DNA of 64,000 nt from assembly GCA_029261855.1 (NCBI GenBank), contig JAJDAN010000089.1, positions 372,001-436,000 of the forward strand, given 5' to 3'. The position numbers and the translations under genes are program-made. The stretch is from Deltaproteobacteria bacterium (lineage in GTDB: Bacteria > Myxococcota_A > UBA9160 > UBA4427). The notes beneath the pieces are model-generated. The model was given only the letters and a program-made list of their open reading frames with translations. It ran no database searches and was not told the DNA's origin. Below are positions 20,593-29,433 of this stretch, in pieces. Numbering within the stretch: position 1 is the stretch's first letter; the number at the start of each line of letters is the position of its first letter.

Positions 20593-21399
20593 CTATTCGC
20601 TGGTCGGGCCGGAGAAGCGCGGGTCGCGCTTCTCGCGAAGGGATGCCAGGCCTTCCCGGGCATCGGGCCCGCCAAACCCGTAGAACTCGTAGGCGAGCGA
20701 CGCGTCGAACACCGGGCCGAGCTGTCGGTACCAGTGGTTCAGGGTGTGCTTGGTCCAGCGGATCGCACTCTGGGCACCGCCCGCGAGTTGGGTCGCCACG
20801 GCGAGGGCCTTGTCGTGTACCTCGTCCTCCTCGACGCACAGGGAAACGAGCCCGGCGCGCTCGGCTTCTTCGCCCGTCAGGGTTTCGCAGGTGAGCAGGT
20901 AGTACTTGGCCTTCGCCATGCCGCACAGCAGCGGCCAGCAGATGGCGGCGTGGTCTCCGGCCGCCACGCCGAGCCGGGTGTGACCGTCGATGATGCGAGC
21001 GTTGCGGGCAGCGATCGAGATGTCCGCCAGCAGCGCGACGGCGAGCCCCGCGCCCACGGCCGGCCCGTGGATGGCGGACACGATCGGCTTCGAACAGTTG
21101 ATGACGTTGAGCACGATGTCGCGTGCTTCGCGCAGGATGCGCGTACGCGCCGCGTAGTCGTCCATCAGGGACTCGATCATCTCGAAGTTTCCGCCGGCGG
21201 AGAAGCCCTTCCCGACGCCTTGTATCAGGGCGACGTGTACCTCCGGGTCGCGGTCGATGGCGGGCCAGACCTCGGCCAGATCGCGGTGCATCTCGCTCCC
21301 CACGGAATTCAGCCCCGGGGCGTCGAGCAGGATCCGGAGCACCCCGTCCTCGGGCCGCTCGAAGCGCAAGCTGGGAAAGGCGTCGTAGCGGTCGCTCAT
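20593..21399 (-). CDS. Enoyl-CoA hydratase/isomerase family protein
   Basis: A 268-residue crotonase-fold enzyme. Visible elements are [15 protein letters not shown] (the first oxyanion-hole loop), [26 protein letters not shown] (the second oxyanion loop and core helix) and the C-terminal trimerisation helices. The region expected to carry the two catalytic glutamates of classic hydratases (GxVxxVxxxxE) is [14 protein letters not shown] with D/H instead. The reaction could therefore be hydration, isomerisation or hydrolysis. ATG 21399 has an AAGGAG Shine-Dalgarno 7 bp upstream, which fixes the start. It forms a two-gene operon with the dienoyl-CoA-reductase-type gene. Confidence 0.9.
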   Translation of the reverse strand: MSDRYDAFPSLRFERPEDGVLRILLDAPGLNSVGSEMHRDLAEVWPAIDRDPEVHVALIQGVGKGFSAGGNFEMIESLMDDYAARTRILREARDIVLNVINCSKPIVSAIHGPAVGAGLAVALLADISIAARNARIIDGHTRLGVAAGDHAAICWPLLCGMAKAKYYLLTCETLTGEEAERAGLVSLCVEEDEVHDKALAVATQLAGGAQSAIRWTKHTLNHWYRQLGPVFDASLAYEFYGFGGPDAREGLASLREKRDPRFSGPTSE

Positions 21400-21520
21400 T
21401 GAGTCTCCTTCGTCGCCGCGGTTCCCGGTCCCGGGGTGCCGTGGTCGGAGAGCCAAGGTACAGAAGAGCTTCCCGGACGGGGCGTCGAGTTCGATGGGCT
21501 CCTGTGGTTCAATTCCCCAC

Positions 21521-22390
21521 ATGTCCGAACCTTCCGTCCAGTCCCTGGAGGCGACCCTCGGTGCGGTGGTCACCGGCGTCGATCTGTCTTCGCTGGGCGA
21601 AGGGGCCTGGCGCGTGATCGAGCGAGCCTTTCACGAACACGCGCTCCTCATCTTCCCCGGCCAGCATCTCGCCTCCGCCGACCAGGTGGAATTCGCCAGG
21701 CGTTTCGGCGAGATCGAGCACGTCGTCGGCGACACCGGTTTCGTCCCGATCAGCAACCAGCGCGAGGACGGCAGCCTGCTCGAGGACGCGCATCCGACGA
21801 TGCAGATCATGATCGGGAACGAGGGCTGGCACACGGACAGCTCCTACATGCCACTCGCCGCAAAGGCGTCAATGCTGTCGGCGCACGTCGTGCCGACCCG
21901 GGGAGGCGAGACCGAGTGGGCCGACATGCGCGCCGCCTACGAGGTACTCGACGACGAGACCCGCCGACGCATCGCCGGCCTCGCCGCACGACACTCGCTC
22001 AAGCATTCCCAGGCGAAGATCGGACACACCGAGCCCGGGGACTTCAGTTACGGCTTCGCGGACGGCGACCCGCCCCTGCGGCCACTGGTCAAGGTGCACC
22101 CCGTCACCAAACGACCGTCGCTATTCATCGGACGCCACGCGTACGGCATCCCCGGTCTCGACACGGCGGAATCGGAGAAGCTGCTCGCCGAGCTGCTCGA
22201 GCAGGCCTGCCAGCCACCGCGCACGCACTGCCACGCATGGCAGCCGGGTGACCTCGCCGTCTGGGACAATCGCTGCGTGCTCCACCGGGCCCGCCCCTAC
22301 GACCACGGTGAGGTGCGGGTGATGGTGCACACGCGCGTTGCTGGAGACCCGGCCAGTGAATGGGCCGAGGGGCTCGCGGAATCCGCGTGA
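21521..22390 (+). CDS. TauD/TfdA-family alpha-ketoglutarate-dependent dioxygenase
   Basis: A 289-residue Fe(II)/2-oxoglutarate dioxygenase. The metal ligands are H104 and D106 (GWHTDSSYM) and H255 in [10 protein letters not shown], with 2-oxoglutarate-binding Arg in [12 protein letters not shown] 21521 is used; the nine codons upstream fall in the leader. Its stop overlaps the GTG of the Rieske oxygenase (GTGA at 22387-22390), so the two oxygenases are translationally coupled and likely attack the same substrate or successive intermediates. The enzyme is divergent from the enoyl-CoA hydratase gene across a 121-bp gap. Substrate unknown. Confidence 0.9.
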   Translation: MSEPSVQSLEATLGAVVTGVDLSSLGEGAWRVIERAFHEHALLIFPGQHLASADQVEFARRFGEIEHVVGDTGFVPISNQREDGSLLEDAHPTMQIMIGNEGWHTDSSYMPLAAKASMLSAHVVPTRGGETEWADMRAAYEVLDDETRRRIAGLAARHSLKHSQAKIGHTEPGDFSYGFADGDPPLRPLVKVHPVTKRPSLFIGRHAYGIPGLDTAESEKLLAELLEQACQPPRTHCHAWQPGDLAVWDNRCVLHRARPYDHGEVRVMVHTRVAGDPASEWAEGLAESA

Positions 22391-23631
22391 CGATCTGCCA
22401 GGAGTGGAGCCAGGAGCGCTGGGCGCAGCACATCCGCGCCCAGATGGACTTCGAATGGAAGCGCGAAGGATTGCCCGAGGGCTTCCCCGCGCTGCCGTCG
22501 ATCCCGACGGGCCGCTACACGGACCCGGCCTTCTTCGCGCTGGAGCAGCAGCACCTGTGGAAGAAGGCTTGGCTGCTGGTCGCTCGCGAAGAGGACTTCG
22601 ACGGGCCGGGCAGCTTCCGGACCCTCGACCGCACGGGCTCTCCACTGCTGCTCGTTCGTGGCCAGGACGGGGTGCTGCGCGCCTTCTTCAATACCTGTCA
22701 GCACCGCGGCGCCCCCGTGGTGCGAGAGCGCTGCGGCAGCGCGAAGCGCCTGCGCTGCCAGTACCACAGCTGGACCTACGGTCTCGACGGCCGCCTGCTA
22801 CAGGTGCCGGACCGGCGCGACTTCGGCGAGCTCGACGAGTCGAAGCGGGCCCTCAAACCCGTTCGCTGCGAGAGCTATGACGGCTGGGTGTTCGTCAACG
22901 AAGACCCGGGGGCGCCGCCGTTGCGCGAGTGGCTCGGGCCTGTCGCCGACGAATGGTCACCGCTGCGGGGCACGACCCTGCGCGCCCACGGGACGCGCTG
23001 CGAGCGCATCCCGGCAAACTGGAAGATCGTCGCCGACGCGTTCCTCGAGACCTACCACGTCCGCACCATCCACCCCCAGACCGTCGCGAAACTGCTCGAC
23101 CCCCGCGGCGCCGCCATGGGCCTGTTCGCGAACGGGCACTCGCGCATGGTCACTCCGAAGTGGGAAGCGGCCCTCGAGCGACAACAGGGAAGCCCCATGC
23201 CCCTGCCCGAGATCCCGGGACTCGACCCCCTGTTCGCCGAGACCAACCCCGCCTACAGCTTGTTCCCCAACCTGATCACGCCCCTCGACACCATCGGCTT
23301 CCCGTTCATCCTGTTCTGGCCCGTCGACGCTGAGACAACGGATGTGGAGTGGACCTTCTACGGCCCCCCGTCCCAGGAGCCGGAACACGATCGTGCCTGG
23401 GAGCTCTTCCTCCAGCTATTCGATGGCGTCATGAACGAGGATTTCATGAACCTCGGCCCCATGCAGCGCTCGGTGGCCTCGGGCGCCCTCGAGTCGATTC
23501 CCCTGTCGTACCAGGAGCGCCGCATCTACCACCTCCACGAGGAGATCGACCGGGCGATCGGGGTCGAGCGCGTGCCGGAACCCCTGCGGGTGGCGCCACG
23601 TCTGGCGCCGTTCCTGGAGCCTTGGCTTTAA
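22387..23631 (+). CDS. Rieske non-heme iron oxygenase, alpha subunit
   Basis: A 414-residue ring-hydroxylating-type oxygenase. The N-terminal Rieske [2Fe-2S] site is C104-x-H106 and C124-x2-H127 (CQHRG ... CQYHSW). The C-terminal catalytic domain carries the mononuclear iron motif FLETYHVRTIHPQ, plus NEDFMNLGPMQRS containing the bridging and ligand acids. These enzymes use O2 and electrons from a ferredoxin or reductase to hydroxylate, demethylate or cleave. It starts at GTG 22387, overlapping TauD, and is followed by a TetR gene after 27 bp. No beta subunit is present, indicating a homotrimeric (alpha-3) type such as those acting on quaternary amines or aryl ethers. Confidence 0.92.
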   Translation: MTICQEWSQERWAQHIRAQMDFEWKREGLPEGFPALPSIPTGRYTDPAFFALEQQHLWKKAWLLVAREEDFDGPGSFRTLDRTGSPLLLVRGQDGVLRAFFNTCQHRGAPVVRERCGSAKRLRCQYHSWTYGLDGRLLQVPDRRDFGELDESKRALKPVRCESYDGWVFVNEDPGAPPLREWLGPVADEWSPLRGTTLRAHGTRCERIPANWKIVADAFLETYHVRTIHPQTVAKLLDPRGAAMGLFANGHSRMVTPKWEAALERQQGSPMPLPEIPGLDPLFAETNPAYSLFPNLITPLDTIGFPFILFWPVDAETTDVEWTFYGPPSQEPEHDRAWELFLQLFDGVMNEDFMNLGPMQRSVASGALESIPLSYQERRIYHLHEEIDRAIGVERVPEPLRVAPRLAPFLEPWL

Positions 23632-23641
23632 CGCGTTTTAA
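23627..23641. promoter_or_regulatory. Palindromic AT-rich element before TetR gene
   Basis: TTTAACGCGTTTTAA contains the perfect 8-bp palindrome AACGCGTT (23630-23637), flanked by TTT and TTAA. It covers the stop codon of the Rieske gene and sits 18 bp upstream of the TetR start. It is the only AT-rich patch here and a plausible operator for the TetR protein that follows. Confidence 0.4.
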
Positions 23642-23658
23642 TGCTTGAATGAGGGGCC

Positions 23659-24336
23659 ATGTCCCTCGTCGACCAGCAGATGGCAGAGCGCCGGGAGCGA
23701 ATCCTCGAAGCCGCGCGCGAGCTCATCGAAGAGCACGGCTACGAAGGCTTCACCATGCGGCAGCTGGCCGCGGCCAGTCGTGTCACGGCCCCCACCCTGT
23801 ACAACCTGGTCGGCAACAAGGAGCAGGTGCTGTTCGCGGCCGTCGAAGAGCAGACCCTGGGTTTCGTGGCCGCCCTCGAGCGCAGCGGCCCCGACCTGGT
23901 CGCCCTCGTCGACGCCACCGTTCGTCAGCTGTTGCGGCGCCCGCGCTACTACCAGGCGCTGCTGCTCGTGCTGGTCGGGTCCGAATCCGCAGACCCCGCG
24001 CGGCGCCACGTCGAGAAGGCGCTTGCCCGCCAGATCGACGTCTCCATCGGCGAGCTATACGACGGCGGCCAACTGGTCGACTGGGCAGACCGCAGGGTCC
24101 TCTCGCGGCAGCTGCATGCGCACCTCGACATGACCTCCCTCGAATGGGCTCGCGGTCTGCACACGTCCGCGTCGTTCCGCGCGACCGCGCGCTACGGCGT
24201 GGCCACGGCACTGCTGGGTCTCTGCACCGGGGTCACGCGCGACCGCTTCGAACACCTCGCACGAGAGAGTCAGCCCCGGGCACACCGGCGCGCGCGCGCT
24301 CCGCGCGGCGAAAGCGCCAGAGGAAACGCGGCATGA
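23659..24336 (+). CDS. TetR-family transcriptional regulator
   Basis: A 225-residue TetR regulator with HTH residues about 8-55 (RRERILEAARELIEEHGYEG, then LAAASRVTAPTLYNLVGNK). The C-terminal domain is leucine-rich, ending in a basic, probably disordered tail (RAHRRARAPRGESARG). It sits between two Rieske oxygenases on the same strand: 27 bp after the first, and overlapping the next gene by ATGA at 24333-24336. It is therefore inside the oxygenase operon and probably controls it. A palindromic patch at 23627-23641 may be its operator. Confidence 0.88.
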   Translation: MSLVDQQMAERRERILEAARELIEEHGYEGFTMRQLAAASRVTAPTLYNLVGNKEQVLFAAVEEQTLGFVAALERSGPDLVALVDATVRQLLRRPRYYQALLLVLVGSESADPARRHVEKALARQIDVSIGELYDGGQLVDWADRRVLSRQLHAHLDMTSLEWARGLHTSASFRATARYGVATALLGLCTGVTRDRFEHLARESQPRAHRRARAPRGESARGNAA

Positions 24337-25418
24337 AGCTCCGCCACCCCCTGACACGTCACATCTACACCAGTCGCGACGACGGCACCGTCGAAGTCAG
24401 CAGCGAAGACGGCCGCAAGGGCATCTTCCGAACCGACGGCAGCTGTATCCGCGGCGATCTGCGCGAGGCCGACCCGCACCTGCTCGGCTTCGTCTCGGGG
24501 CCCTCGATCACGGGCGGCGGCCGCGCGGGACGCTCGCTTCCCGAAGCCGCCCCGACGAGCACCGGCGTGCCGGTCCCGTCCTTCGGCACCCCGGCTCGTC
24601 CTTCGGGCGCCAACACCGGCACCAGCCTTTCAAGCACCAGCACAAGGAGCACCCCAGAAATGGATCTCGGACTCAACGGACGCAAGGCACTCGTCACCGC
24701 CGCGACGCGCGGCATCGGTCTCGCCATCGCCCAGACCCTGGCGGACCAGGGCTGCGACGTTGCGGTCTGCGCCCGCGGTGAAGCGGGCCTCGAAACGACG
24801 CGCAAGGACCTCGAAGGTCGCGGCGCCAAGGTCTTCACCAAGGTCGTGGACGTCGCGGACGGGGACGCCCTCAAGGCGTTCGTTGCCGAAGCCGGGGAGG
24901 CCCTCGGCGGCCTCGACATCTTCGTCAGCAACGCCAGCGCGGGCGGAGGCCCGGGCGAGCAGGCGTGGCAGCCCACCTTCGACATCGACGTCATGGGCGC
25001 AGTGAAGGGAGTCGGCGCCGCGACGCCGTTCCTCGCCGAGTCCGACGCGGGCGCCGTCGTGATCATCAGCTCGACGGCGGCCCTCGAGTACCTGGGCATT
25101 CCCCAGGCCTACAGCGCGATGAAGGCCGCATTGATCGCCTACACGTCGGACATGTCCCAGGCGCTCGCGCCCAAGGGCATCCGCGTCAACGCGGTGTCGC
25201 CCGGCCCGATCTACTTCGAGGGCGGCAACTGGGAGATGATCAAGCAGGCCATGCCGGCCATGTACGAGGCGGCCCTCGGCCAGTGCGCGATCGGACGCAT
25301 GGGCACCCCGGAAGAGGTCGCGCGCGCGGTCGTGTTCCTGGCCAGCCCCGCCGCCAGCCTGATCACGGGGTCGAACCTCGTCGTCGACGGTGGCTTCACG
25401 AAGCGGGCCGCGTTCTAG
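24333..25418 (+). CDS. Short-chain dehydrogenase/reductase, with possible 109-residue N-terminal extension domain
   Basis: The last 252 residues (from ATG 24660) are a complete classical SDR: cofactor motif TAATRGIG, SSTAALEYLG with the catalytic Ser, Tyr/Lys in YSAMKAALIAY, and a C-terminal ITGSNLVVDGGF. It would oxidise or reduce an alcohol/ketone with NAD(P). AAGGAG at 24644-24649 supports that start. The frame, however, is open back to ATG 24333, which overlaps the TetR stop. The first 55 residues there (MKLRHPLTRHIYTSRDDGTV...) look like a small folded beta-rich domain followed by a Ser/Thr/Pro linker. Both a 361-residue fusion and a separate 252-residue SDR are possible; the SDR itself is certain. 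Confidence 0.85.
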   Translation: MKLRHPLTRHIYTSRDDGTVEVSSEDGRKGIFRTDGSCIRGDLREADPHLLGFVSGPSITGGGRAGRSLPEAAPTSTGVPVPSFGTPARPSGANTGTSLSSTSTRSTPEMDLGLNGRKALVTAATRGIGLAIAQTLADQGCDVAVCARGEAGLETTRKDLEGRGAKVFTKVVDVADGDALKAFVAEAGEALGGLDIFVSNASAGGGPGEQAWQPTFDIDVMGAVKGVGAATPFLAESDAGAVVIISSTAALEYLGIPQAYSAMKAALIAYTSDMSQALAPKGIRVNAVSPGPIYFEGGNWEMIKQAMPAMYEAALGQCAIGRMGTPEEVARAVVFLASPAASLITGSNLVVDGGFTKRAAF

Positions 25419-25446
25419 CAAGCGAGACCCGGAAGGAGGCCACCGC

Positions 25447-26826
25447 ATGGCCAGTCACCTGCAGATCGACCCCCTGCCCGAAGCGCCGGCGGGCGAGGGT
25501 CCGCGTTCGACGGGCGTCAGCTACCAGCAGCTGCTGGACGCGGACACGCGCCCGGTGCCCGAGGTGTTGCGCCTGGAATCCGCCCGGGAGCTGCCCGTCG
25601 TCCGCGTTCCCCTCGAGCGTTACACGTCCCAGGAGTTCCACGACCTCGAGGTCGAGAAGATCTGGAAGCGCTGCTGGCAGTTCGCGTGTCGCGAAGAAGA
25701 GATCCCCGAGCCCGGCGATCACACCCTCTACGAGATCGCCGAGATGCGGGTCCTCATCGTGCGCGGAGAGGACCGCAAGGTCCGCGCCTTCCCGAACACC
25801 TGCCTGCACCGCGGCCGCGCCCTCAAGGACCACGCCGGACGAAGCGACAGCATCCGGTGCCCGTTCCACGCGTGGACGTGGAATCTCGACGGCAGCCTCA
25901 AGGAAGTCCCTTGTCGCTGGGACTTCCCCCACGTCGACCGCGACGACTACCACCTGCCCGAGTACAGGACCGGGACCTGGGGCGGCTTCGTATTCATCAA
26001 CATGGACCCGAACACGGAGTCCTTCGAGTCGTACATCGGCGACCTTCCGAACCACTTCGAGCGCTGGCCGCTCGAGAAGCGGTACACGGAGGCGCACGTC
26101 GCGCACCTCATGCGCTGCAACTGGAAGGTCGCGCAGGAAGCCTTCATGGAGGCCTACCACGTCGTCGCGACCCATCCGCAGATCCTGGCGGGCATCGGCG
26201 ACGCGAACTCGCAGTACGACGCGTGGGACAACTTCTCCCGCGCCATCACCGCGAACATGACCCCCAGCCCCCACATCGACTTCGAGCCCGACGAGCAGGA
26301 GATGCTGCAGTCGATCCTGACGACGAGTCTCGACTCGGCGCCCATGATCCGGGTGCCCGAGGGCATGACGGCCCGGCAGCTGATGGCACAGATGGCGCGC
26401 ATGCAGCTCCAGGCCACCGTGCCGTCCGCTACCGATCTCACCGACGCCGAGATGAACGACTCGTTCTACTACACGCTCTTCCCGAACTTCCATCCCTGGG
26501 GCGCCTACAACCGCATCGTCTATCGCTTCCGCCCCTACCAGAACGACCCGCATCGTTCGATCATGGAAGTCATCTACCTCTCGCCCTACCGCGGTTCGAA
26601 GCGACCCGCGCCCGCGCCGGTGCATTGGCTGGATTGGGACGAGCCCTGGACCAACGCACCGGAGCTGGGTCCCCTGTGCAAGATCTTCGCCCAGGACACC
26701 TTCAACCTGCCGAAGGTGCAGCTCGGCTTGAAGAGCGCGAGGCACACCCACGCGACCTTCGCGAACTACCAGGAAACGAAGCTCCGGCACTTCCACGCGC
26801 TGCTGGACAAGTACATCGCGGCTTGA
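25447..26826 (+). CDS. Rieske non-heme iron oxygenase, alpha subunit
   Basis: A 459-residue ring-hydroxylating-type oxygenase. The Rieske ligands are C119-x-H121 and C138-x2-H141 (CLHRG ... CPFHAW). The catalytic iron motif is FMEAYHVVATHPQ, and the late NLPKVQLGLKS region matches the family's C-terminal substrate-pocket segment. ATG 25447 follows a strong GGAGG, and the 19 codons upstream are not needed. It is distinct from the oxygenase at 22387 (low similarity outside motifs, longer insert around residues 265-345). A 67-residue ferredoxin begins 14 bp after its stop and is the likely electron donor. No reductase is adjacent. Confidence 0.93.
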   Translation: MASHLQIDPLPEAPAGEGPRSTGVSYQQLLDADTRPVPEVLRLESARELPVVRVPLERYTSQEFHDLEVEKIWKRCWQFACREEEIPEPGDHTLYEIAEMRVLIVRGEDRKVRAFPNTCLHRGRALKDHAGRSDSIRCPFHAWTWNLDGSLKEVPCRWDFPHVDRDDYHLPEYRTGTWGGFVFINMDPNTESFESYIGDLPNHFERWPLEKRYTEAHVAHLMRCNWKVAQEAFMEAYHVVATHPQILAGIGDANSQYDAWDNFSRAITANMTPSPHIDFEPDEQEMLQSILTTSLDSAPMIRVPEGMTARQLMAQMARMQLQATVPSATDLTDAEMNDSFYYTLFPNFHPWGAYNRIVYRFRPYQNDPHRSIMEVIYLSPYRGSKRPAPAPVHWLDWDEPWTNAPELGPLCKIFAQDTFNLPKVQLGLKSARHTHATFANYQETKLRHFHALLDKYIAA

Positions 26827-26840
26827 CCGGGAGCCGGACG

Positions 26841-27044
26841 GTGACCCTCGAGATCCAGGTCGATCGGGACAGCTGCCGCGGTGCACGCGCCTGCGTGCGA
26901 CGGGCGCCCGGAACCTTCTCACTCGACGGACACGGAAAGTCGACAGCGGCCGCCGAACCGCTCGAGGACGAGGGGACGATCCGCGCGGCGGCGACAGCCT
27001 GTCCCTTCTTTGCGATCTCGGTCCGGGAGACCGCAGCGCGCTAG
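26841..27044 (+). CDS. Small [3Fe-4S]-type ferredoxin
   Basis: A 67-residue ferredoxin starting at GTG 26841. The cysteine pattern is CRGARAC (C-x5-C) and a late ACPFFAI (C-P), three ligands in all. This is the arrangement of single-cluster [3Fe-4S] ferredoxins that serve actinobacterial-type P450s and some Rieske enzymes. It follows the Rieske oxygenase by 14 bp, so it probably delivers electrons to it. The two P450s in the window are also possible clients. It overlaps the convergent outer-membrane gene by 4 bp. Confidence 0.85.
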   Translation: MTLEIQVDRDSCRGARACVRRAPGTFSLDGHGKSTAAAEPLEDEGTIRAAATACPFFAISVRETAAR

Positions 27045-28303
27045 AAGCGGATGCGCGCGCCCGCGCGAAAGCCGTCGTAGCGCCCGAAGTCACCCAGATA
27101 CGCGATGTTGAAATCGAGGAACGCGTAGGGGACGCCGTCGAGCGCACGCATGCGAAGCAGCGCGACACCGATCTCGGCGGACGACTCGAGATACAGCTGA
27201 TCGCCGAACCACTCGCTGTGTCCGCCGAAGACCTTCCACGCCCAGGGCATGTCGGGCGCGAGAGAACCCGACAGGTAGGCGCCGTTGCGCAGCACGTAGT
27301 TCGTCAGGTCGTAGTCGATCTCGTAGTCCCCGATCTGGATCCCGTCGGCCGTCTCCGCGATGCCGAACTGGTTCGTGACGCCCATCCGGATGCCGGCGAA
27401 AGCGTCCACCCAGTCGGCGATCGGCAGCTCGACGTGACTGGTGAGGGTGCCGCTGTAGAGGAACGCACCGGCGCCGACGTCGATCGAACCGGCCAAACCG
27501 AACCGGACCATCGGCGTGAGCGACCAGCGGTCGGTCACGCGGTACTGCACCCCGGCACCGACGGATCCCATCAGTGCCCACTGCCGGTTGGTCCAGGTGA
27601 CGGTCAGAGGAACGCTGACGAGGATGGAGAGCCTGGGGTATCCGCGCAGGTTGAAGCGGTGGTCGAAATGCAGATCGTCCGACTGGACGTCGAGCCCGTC
27701 GGCGCGGGCGTAACCCAGGTCGTAGGCGATCCCGGTCTGATCGGGCGCGCGCTCGATCCGCTCGCTGCCTGCCAGGAAGGGCCCTTCGCCGCCGAGAACC
27801 CAGTCGGCCCGGGTCATCTTGGACATCAGGCTGTTCGGATTGCCGGCGACGGGGTCTACCGGCGACTCCTGGACGAGCTTCTGCAGGAAGCGGGTGAGCA
27901 GCTTCTGGCTGGCGGCGGGATCCTCGAAGTCCCCTTCGAACCACTTCTTGAACTCCCTCACCGTCGAGTCGAGATCGTTCGCGTCGAAACGGATCGGCGG
28001 AATGCCCGGGACCGCGAAGGTCAGCTGCTGGGCGCCGCCGTCCCAGTCGAGAGTCGCCGGCAGGCCGCGCAGATCGAGGACCGCCGAGAAGTCCTGGTCT
28101 TCGGTGTAGCCTGGAAAGAGCGCCGTTATCGACTCGACGTCGAAGAGCACCGGCAGCCGCAGCAGGGAGTTGGTGCCGGTTGCCCCGGAGTTCGCGCCGA
28201 ACTGGACGTCCGACTCGAACAGGTCACGCGCGGACACCGGCCCCGTGGGCACGACGACGCACACGACGATCCACGAAGCCCAGAGTGCGATGCGACGCCT
28301 CAA
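27041..28303 (-). CDS. Predicted outer-membrane beta-barrel protein
   Basis: A 420-residue exported protein. Residues 1-25 form a signal peptide (basic MRRR, hydrophobic ALWASWIVVCVVV, cleavage after VSA). The C-terminal half alternates short hydrophobic/aromatic strands (LSILVSVPLTVTW, WSLTPMVRFGL, YAFLDFNIAYLGDF) and ends in phenylalanine (ARIRF), as expected for a BamA-inserted barrel. The first 150 residues lack the strand pattern and may form a plug or periplasmic domain. No family name is recognised. It might be a channel or a lipid/hydrocarbon uptake porin next to the catabolic genes; this is inference from position only. Confidence 0.78.
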   Translation of the reverse strand: MRRRIALWASWIVVCVVVPTGPVSARDLFESDVQFGANSGATGTNSLLRLPVLFDVESITALFPGYTEDQDFSAVLDLRGLPATLDWDGGAQQLTFAVPGIPPIRFDANDLDSTVREFKKWFEGDFEDPAASQKLLTRFLQKLVQESPVDPVAGNPNSLMSKMTRADWVLGGEGPFLAGSERIERAPDQTGIAYDLGYARADGLDVQSDDLHFDHRFNLRGYPRLSILVSVPLTVTWTNRQWALMGSVGAGVQYRVTDRWSLTPMVRFGLAGSIDVGAGAFLYSGTLTSHVELPIADWVDAFAGIRMGVTNQFGIAETADGIQIGDYEIDYDLTNYVLRNGAYLSGSLAPDMPWAWKVFGGHSEWFGDQLYLESSAEIGVALLRMRALDGVPYAFLDFNIAYLGDFGRYDGFRAGARIRF

Positions 28304-28491
28304 GGCGGCTCTCCATTGTGCGGGGGATCGCCCAGACTGGCCGGGCAGTGGGTTTCAGATCCACGGCTCGCCGGAGTCTGGCGCTTTTCGGGTCCCGGAG
28401 CACGCCCTGTGGTAGAGCTTCCGGCGCCGGGTTTGCACGGGAGACCTCCTTTCCGATCCGCCCGGCCGGAAATAGAGGAGGTCCACTTCAG

Positions 28492-29433
28492 ATGGGTGCG
28501 CGTATTCGGGGTTGGGGAACCGCCCTGCCCACCGAGATCGTGACCAACGCCGATCTCGAGAAGACCCTCGATACGAGCGACGCCTGGATCCTGGCGCGCA
28601 CCGGGATTCGAGAACGTCGCATCGGATCGAGCACCGCCGAGCTGGCGATCGCCGCCGGCCGCAGCGCGCTCGCCCACGCCGGCGTCGAAGCCGATTCGGT
28701 CGATCTCACCATCCTCTGCACCACCACTCCCGACGACAGCGTGCCCGCGACCTCGGCCCACGTCCACGACGCGCTGGGGCTGGGCGGCGGCGCCTTCGAT
28801 CTGAACGCCGCTTGCGCGGGGTTCGTCTACGGCCTCGTCACGGCCGACGCGTTGCTGTCGAGTGGCACGGCGTCTCGCATGCTGTTGATCGGCGCCGAAA
28901 CGCTCAGCCGCATCACCGACTGGACCGACCGCAACACGGCCGTCCTGTTCGGCGACGGAGCCGGCGCCCTGGTGCTCGACCGCACGGCGGACGAAGGCCA
29001 GCTGCTGGCGTCGGATCTCGGGCTCGACGGCTCGGCGCGCCACGTGCTCCGGGCGCCGATCGGTGGCGCCATCCAGATGGACGGCCGCGAGGTGTTCCGC
29101 CGCGCCGTTCGCGCAATGGTCGACTCGGCGACGCGCACCCTGCAGCGCGCGAAGGTCCGCCCCGATCAGGTCGCCCTCGTCGTTCCCCACCAGGCCAACA
29201 TCCGTATCATCCAGGCGGCCTGTGATCGCCTGGGCATCGACCGATCTCGCGCCGCTACGGTTCTCGACCGGACGGGCAACACGTCATCGGCGTCGATTCC
29301 GCTGGCCCTCGTCGACGCCATCCACAAGGACCGACTCGAAACGGGCGATCTCGTCCTGCTCACGGGCTTCGGCGCGGGCATGACCTGGGGTAGCGCGCTG
29401 ATCCGCTGGCACGCAGAGGGAACGGACCAGTGA
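28492..29433 (+). CDS. fabH: Beta-ketoacyl-ACP synthase III (FabH-type)
   Basis: A 313-residue KAS III. The catalytic triad is intact: C108 in NAACAGFVYG, H233 in VPHQANIRI and N263 in GNTSSASI, with the spacing of E. coli FabH. It condenses an acyl-CoA starter with malonyl-ACP. ATG 28492 has AGGAGG at 28476-28481. The stop overlaps the following KAS II gene (GTGA at 29430-29433), so the two condensing enzymes are coupled. No other fab, acp or plsX genes are adjacent. This is unlike the housekeeping locus and suggests a dedicated starter/elongation pair for a special lipid (inference). Confidence 0.93.
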   Translation: MGARIRGWGTALPTEIVTNADLEKTLDTSDAWILARTGIRERRIGSSTAELAIAAGRSALAHAGVEADSVDLTILCTTTPDDSVPATSAHVHDALGLGGGAFDLNAACAGFVYGLVTADALLSSGTASRMLLIGAETLSRITDWTDRNTAVLFGDGAGALVLDRTADEGQLLASDLGLDGSARHVLRAPIGGAIQMDGREVFRRAVRAMVDSATRTLQRAKVRPDQVALVVPHQANIRIIQAACDRLGIDRSRAATVLDRTGNTSSASIPLALVDAIHKDRLETGDLVLLTGFGAGMTWGSALIRWHAEGTDQ

